In this document: piece after piece, positions 7,096-10,721 of the stretch
Numbering within the stretch: the stretch's first letter is position 1
How the letters are laid out: each line of letters opens with the position of its first letter
NCBI GenBank assembly: GCA_002398565.1
Contig: DGZP01000071.1
Location: 69,756-80,476 of the forward strand
Length of the DNA stretch: 10,721 nt
From: Proteiniphilum sp. UBA4977
GTDB lineage: Bacteria > Bacteroidota > Bacteroidia > Bacteroidales > Dysgonomonadaceae
Reading direction: 5' to 3'
Notes under the pieces: generated by a model
Told to the model about the DNA's origin: nothing
The model's input: the letters and a program-made list of their open reading frames with translations, nothing else
Databases searched by the model: none
Program-made: the position numbers and the translations under genes

Positions 7096-7764
7096 CTATT
7101 TTATTTTGATTTCGATATTCTCACCTGTAATTCCCGGATATGCCCCTTTGTTCATCAGCACCTTTCTGTCGGGATGGGCAAGCAGCCACTTGTTACGGGC
7201 AAAGAGCAACTTGTCTCCAAATTTAGTCTTTGGATTATCAAGAGGTTCATTTGTACCTTTTGGCAGGACTACAATACACTTAAATCCATCTGAACTCGTT
7301 TTACAGGGAGAAAAATGCAGCGTAGTCTCATAAAGCTGAATGGCTTTACCTTTTTCTACAAAGAAGATTCTTGTATTCTCTACATCATATTTGTTATCCT
7401 CGACATCCTGCAATTTACCCAAGATAAGTACCATGTCGGTTACTGCAATATTTATTTCACTACCCATGTGGTATTCAAGACCATTAAGTGTTGAATTTTT
7501 TCCATTACAATATCCAATCTGAATGGGCATTTCACCATAAAATCCATTTTCTAAAAGTTCTTTCACTCTTAATTGTTCCATTTCCGGTACAGACGCAACA
7601 TAAATATTCCCTTCATCAGGTATGCTTGTTTTCCCTTCCATGTAATTAATCACTTCAGAAAAATCGTAATTTTCAACTATTTTCCCAAAGGGTGAAAAGG
7701 ATTTATCCGATATATTCTCAATCCTTAAATTATTATTCACATTCTGTAATTCTTCCTGTCCCAT
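7096..7764 (-). CDS. DUF4867-like, cupin-type protein in a sugar operon
   Basis: Soluble protein of 222 residues with no signal peptide or membrane segment. From memory of the family I recognise it as DUF4867, chiefly by the EGNIYVAS (51-58), GYCNGKN (84-90), LEYHMGSE (96-103), TTLHFSPCK (147-155) and LLFARNKWL (186-194) blocks. The E97-x-H99-x3-E103 group with H150 about fifty residues later looks like the metal site of a double-stranded beta-helix (cupin) fold. This is my reading, not an established active site. No reaction is known to me for the family. It sits 26 bases after a ketol isomerase and 45 bases before a transketolase half, so a role as sugar isomerase, anomerase or related helper of that pathway is a reasonable inference. 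The gene is AT-rich: about 31% GC over 7441-7560 by hand count. Family memory links DUF4867 mainly to Firmicutes, so acquisition by transfer is possible but unproven. Confidence 0.75.
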   Translation of the reverse strand: MGQEELQNVNNNLRIENISDKSFSPFGKIVENYDFSEVINYMEGKTSIPDEGNIYVASVPEMEQLRVKELLENGFYGEMPIQIGYCNGKNSTLNGLEYHMGSEINIAVTDMVLILGKLQDVEDNKYDVENTRIFFVEKGKAIQLYETTLHFSPCKTSSDGFKCIVVLPKGTNEPLDNPKTKFGDKLLFARNKWLLAHPDRKVLMNKGAYPGITGENIEIKIK

Positions 7765-7790
7765 TCTGTTCTATATTTTACAAACTAACA

Positions 7791-9125
7791 TCAATACACA
7801 TTTATTGGAATATCCAGATAACTACAGATAATTTGCAATTCTTCCATAATATCGCCGTAAGCAATTACAAAATGAGGTTCCCATCCATCTTTTACAAATT
7901 GTGAAACTTTCTCAATTGATTTTCCTCCTTCAGGCTGAACAGTTACGGAAGTGCCAAAAAATTTCTGAGGTTCATCCAATGCTGTAGCTTTCATTGCAAA
8001 CATTCTGAAACCTTTTGTATCTACACCCAGACGCAACAACGTAATTTCACCCTCCTTTAGGCCAAACTCCATTGTCGGCCCAATCTTGCGGTTCGGATGA
8101 ACACCAAGATTTGCCCCTTCCTTTTTCCTGGCCAATTGGGTTGCTCCGGCTCCGCAGTGCCAAAAGACAATGCCATCACAATTTTCATCCACAGCAACAG
8201 GATCACCCAGATAAGTGGGTTCGCCAGTCAACTCACTCCCTATAAACATACTGATAACCCCTCCCATGTCAGCTTCACATGATGCAGGAATACCATTGTC
8301 GTTCAAAACGGATAGAATGGAACATACCGGCGCACCGAACCCTGTAAAGAAGTCGGGCCAACACTTCGATGCTACCACAGTAACTCCTGTCCTGTCAATA
8401 AATTCCTGATAAGACTTCCGTAGCCTGGCATATTTTTCAAGATGCTCATCTGAGAATTTCTCCCATCCCTGAGATCTTCCTTTCAACTCATCCATCCAGG
8501 GTAATAAATCTTCCTGTTTAAACGTCTCAGCATCTCTCATAATTTCTGATGCTTCCGTTTGAACTACTTTTATTCCAAATTTACCTGCCAACTGAGACTC
8601 TCCTATTGACCCAAATCCAAATCCGGCTGGTTGCGATCCAACCATTCCGATGACCATCTTCCTCAGTTTCTTGATTAATTGCAAAGAATTAAATATCTTT
8701 TGAAAAGTACGAATCACATACGCTTCGTCCGGATTGCCCAACACAAACTGGAATTTTCTACTTTGGGTATAAAGGCTGTTGCCGGCAGAAAATGCCCCGG
8801 TCAACGAATTTAGTTTTAGCCGTCCTCCATCAATGGATGGTTCTTTTACTGACCATATTACAATAGGACATTGAAATCGCCGTGTTATTTCAGTAATAAA
8901 GTCACTGCCTATAAAAGTAGTCGATTGATAAATAACAAGGTCCGGTTCTTTTATTGTATCTACATAATCAGACAGCATTTCGGGTGAAGTCAGCAATTCG
9001 TCCGGCTTACTAAAATTACCCATCACATTTTCCAACATCGCACATGATTTCTGAAAAATTGATTCAGCATCCGGCATTGAAAAAGTTTTCCTTGCAAGAG
9101 GAATAAATACTACATTCATATTCAT
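7791..9125 (-). CDS. L-fucose/L-arabinose isomerase-like sugar isomerase
   Basis: Cytoplasmic protein of 444 residues of the fucose/arabinose isomerase superfamily (COG2407-like), which interconverts aldoses and ketoses using a divalent metal. The N-terminal half is a Rossmann-like region (PDLVIYQSTTFIGSDF around 61-76, PIVIWSVKEP at 87-96). The catalytic half contains KCWPDF (254-259), CEADMGG (283-289), GDP (307-309), FWHCG (321-325) and GWEPHF (414-419). E284 and D308 are 24 residues apart, the same spacing as the metal ligands Glu337 and Asp361 that I recall for E. coli FucI. H418 is the likely third ligand. The protein is shorter than FucI (about 590 residues), as many uncharacterised relatives are. 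ATG codons occur at residues 1 and 3; both are plausible, and an A-rich stretch lies just upstream. It follows the symporter gene after 118 bases and precedes DUF4867 by 26. The pathway context suggests it supplies a ketose to a transketolase, but the sugar is not identifiable. Confidence 0.86.
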   Translation of the reverse strand: MNMNVVFIPLARKTFSMPDAESIFQKSCAMLENVMGNFSKPDELLTSPEMLSDYVDTIKEPDLVIYQSTTFIGSDFITEITRRFQCPIVIWSVKEPSIDGGRLKLNSLTGAFSAGNSLYTQSRKFQFVLGNPDEAYVIRTFQKIFNSLQLIKKLRKMVIGMVGSQPAGFGFGSIGESQLAGKFGIKVVQTEASEIMRDAETFKQEDLLPWMDELKGRSQGWEKFSDEHLEKYARLRKSYQEFIDRTGVTVVASKCWPDFFTGFGAPVCSILSVLNDNGIPASCEADMGGVISMFIGSELTGEPTYLGDPVAVDENCDGIVFWHCGAGATQLARKKEGANLGVHPNRKIGPTMEFGLKEGEITLLRLGVDTKGFRMFAMKATALDEPQKFFGTSVTVQPEGGKSIEKVSQFVKDGWEPHFVIAYGDIMEELQIICSYLDIPINVY

Positions 9126-9153
9126 CTGTTTATTTTTTTATTTTTTACATTAA
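9126..9153 (-). promoter_or_regulatory. A-rich translation leader of the isomerase gene
   Basis: On the minus strand the bases just before the isomerase start consist almost entirely of A with scattered T (TAAAAAATAAAAAAATAAAC), with no Shine-Dalgarno-like GGAG. A-rich, unstructured leaders in place of Shine-Dalgarno sites are usual for Bacteroidota. This supports both the start chosen here and the phylum guess. Confidence 0.5.
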
Positions 9154-9188
9154 AGTCAGATGGAACTCGCAACAATCATGTCCTTGTG

Positions 9189-9203
9189 TGTAAATGATTT
9201 ACA
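9189..9203. promoter_or_regulatory. Perfect 15-bp palindrome, candidate operator
   Basis: TGTAAATGATTTACA has two perfect 7-bp arms around a single central base. It lies in the 118-base gap between the symporter and isomerase genes, 64 bases before the isomerase start. The arms resemble the TGTAAA/TTTACA half-sites bound by several sugar-responsive repressors (LacI- and GntR-type), though the one-base centre is unlike the usual LacI CG centre. No T-run follows on the minus strand, so a terminator is unlikely. I found no second copy in the other gaps of the window. Function is inferred from position and symmetry only. Confidence 0.4.
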
Positions 9204-9243
9204 TGCTCGTTTCATTTTATCATTTTTTATAATATTCATAAGA

Positions 9244-10650
9244 TCATTTTAAATACCTGTCGGTTGAATTCTGATGACGCACTTTTAATTCATCAAAAAC
9301 CCGGGCAGTTCTCTTTTCATTCAGTATGTAAAAGAAATACATTACAATTGCGGATACAATCGCCAACGATGCAGGATAAACAAACATTAAAAAACGAATT
9401 CCGGAAAGAGACCTTGCAGTTTGTTCCACGTTGGGAACGTAACCGACAAATGTCAATACAAGACCGGGAATAAAGCCAGCCAACGCCTGAGATAATTTCC
9501 TGCAGAAGGTGTAGAATGAATAAACAACACCCTCTCCGCGTATACCTGTTTTCCATTCACCATATTCAACACAGTCGGTAATCAACAACCAGTTCAGGGT
9601 ATTGATAAAACCACTGCCAAAAAATGCAAGACTTGCAAAACCTATAAAGCTTACTGCACTGTTTGCGAAAAAATAGGCACTAATATCGGCAATCGCCCAT
9701 ATTACGGCACCAAGGATATAGGTCCCTTTTTTTCCTATTTTCTTAACCAATACCGGCACAAGGGGAATGGCAAGGAAGACGAATCCTATTTGAAAAAATC
9801 CCAAATAGGGAACGATTGAGATATCATTCAAGTTATATTCGGAGAAGTACACCTGTACTCCCAGTTTCATATTATAAGCTGAAAACATGAAAAGATTCAG
9901 TAAACTTAAAATAAGCAAGGGGCTATTTTTGAATATTTGTCCGTAACTTTTCTTGAGTGATGTTTTTTCTTCTTTTGGTTTTACGTAGATATATCGCTCT
10001 TTCACGTTGGCATACATATAAAGATTCAATATTCCACCCAATACCGCAAAAATTGTAGCTCCAACCATATATCCTATCGAGATATCACTGAACTTCACTA
10101 CAATGGGAATAAATGCGACACTTGTAATCAACAATCCCAGATTTTGACCGCCGATTCGGAATGAAGACAACTGGGCCCTTTCCAGAGGATCTTTTGTCAT
10201 GGCTGGCATCATTGAACCGTATGGTATATTGGAAATAGTATAGATTGTGGTGAAAAGGATATAGGTTACATACGCCCATATCATTTTCCCTGTAAGGGTA
10301 AAATCGGGGGTAGTAAAAACCGCCACGGTAATAAGAATTAACGGTGCTGTTCCATACAATATAAATGGACGGAATTTACCTCTGGGTCCAATTTTTCGAC
10401 GAGAGTCCACGATAGTCCCAACTACTATATCTGATACCCCGTCTACTACCTTGGTCAATAAAAATACCAATCCTGCGGCTGCGGCGGGTAATCCAAGGAC
10501 ATCCGTATAAAATTTCAACAAGTATATTTGTCCAAGGTCAAACATAAAGTTGTACCCTGTATCACCCAATCCGTACGCAATTTTTTCTCTTAACGACAGT
10601 TTTGTTTGTTTTTCCACCTCTTGTGTTTTCTGAATCTCTTCCATTTTCAT
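9244..10650 (-). CDS. GPH-family (MelB-like) sugar:cation symporter
   Basis: Inner-membrane transporter of 468 residues in the glycoside-pentoside-hexuronide:cation symporter family (TC 2.A.2, MFS fold), with about twelve hydrophobic segments. Family hallmarks are KIAYGLGDTGYN (23-34), D70 and D74 in KVVDGVSD (matching the cation-site aspartates of MelB), RGKFRPF (90-96) after the first cytoplasmic loop, NIPYGSMMPAMT (141-152), and DCVEYGEWKTGIRGEG (359-374). It would import an unmodified sugar or small glycoside with Na+ or H+, so any phosphorylation would have to happen inside the cell. Two start codons are possible (10650, and 10644 two codons later). It is the first gene of the module seen here. 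The 71 bases upstream hold no clear promoter match, so the operon may begin outside the window. GPH transporters are commonly placed with the enzymes of the sugar they carry, which ties it to the isomerase and transketolase half. Confidence 0.92.
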   Translation of the reverse strand: MKMEEIQKTQEVEKQTKLSLREKIAYGLGDTGYNFMFDLGQIYLLKFYTDVLGLPAAAAGLVFLLTKVVDGVSDIVVGTIVDSRRKIGPRGKFRPFILYGTAPLILITVAVFTTPDFTLTGKMIWAYVTYILFTTIYTISNIPYGSMMPAMTKDPLERAQLSSFRIGGQNLGLLITSVAFIPIVVKFSDISIGYMVGATIFAVLGGILNLYMYANVKERYIYVKPKEEKTSLKKSYGQIFKNSPLLILSLLNLFMFSAYNMKLGVQVYFSEYNLNDISIVPYLGFFQIGFVFLAIPLVPVLVKKIGKKGTYILGAVIWAIADISAYFFANSAVSFIGFASLAFFGSGFINTLNWLLITDCVEYGEWKTGIRGEGVVYSFYTFCRKLSQALAGFIPGLVLTFVGYVPNVEQTARSLSGIRFLMFVYPASLAIVSAIVMYFFYILNEKRTARVFDELKVRHQNSTDRYLK

Positions 10651-10721
10651 TAATTGTGTGTTTAATCTATATTATAATTAGTCTGTACAAATACTTTTCA
10701 CTCCTACAATTCTTTTATACG

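Noticed and set aside
10651..10721. Possible promoter before the symporter gene (GTATTTG with a TTG about 17 bases upstream on the minus strand).
   Set aside because: The -7 box does not match TAnnTTTG (AG in place of TA), and the window ends too soon to judge. I see nothing else definite in these 71 bases.
1..10721. Mobile element, CRISPR array, tRNA or rRNA gene.
   Set aside because: No transposase or integrase frame, regular spaced repeats, terminal inverted repeats or RNA-gene signatures were seen on reading both strands. Genes fill nearly the whole window and the longest gap is 122 bases.

Overview
The window is a compact block of eight genes, all on the minus strand. It most likely comes from an anaerobic member of the Bacteroidota. 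The evidence is moderate-to-low GC, no clear Shine-Dalgarno sequences but A-rich stretches before starts, a Bacteroidota-type -7 promoter element (TAnnTTTG), Tat and lipoprotein export signals on carbohydrate enzymes, and a cluster of S1 sulfatases. All three sulfatases carry serine rather than cysteine at the formylglycine position, which points to oxygen-independent maturation. No SusC/SusD pair, sensor or glycoside hydrolase is inside the window, so this looks like one flank of a larger locus for using a sulfated glycan.

Read in the direction of transcription (right to left), the first module is 10650-6232. It holds a GPH-family sugar:cation symporter, an L-fucose/L-arabinose-isomerase-like enzyme, a small cupin-like protein that I recognise as DUF4867, and the N-terminal (thiamine-diphosphate-binding) half of a split transketolase. 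This is a cytoplasmic set: import a free sugar, convert the aldose to a ketose, and cleave it by two-carbon transfer. The partner C-terminal transketolase half is not next to it, as would be usual, and no sugar kinase is visible. A Tat-exported, probably lipidated Gfo/Idh/MocA oxidoreductase follows (6143-4749), with a candidate terminator behind it.

The second module (4626-2) starts after a Bacteroidota-type promoter element that sits almost directly against that terminator. It contains three different S1 sulfatases in close succession (gaps of 50 and 21 bases). One looks like a lipoprotein, and the other two carry ordinary secretion signals.

Working model (inference): the extracytoplasmic sulfatases and the Tat oxidoreductase trim and modify a sulfated oligosaccharide. 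The released sugar enters through the GPH symporter and is broken down by isomerase plus split transketolase, possibly without prior phosphorylation. The most interesting part is the isomerase/DUF4867/orphan transketolase-half module, whose substrate cannot be read from the sequence.
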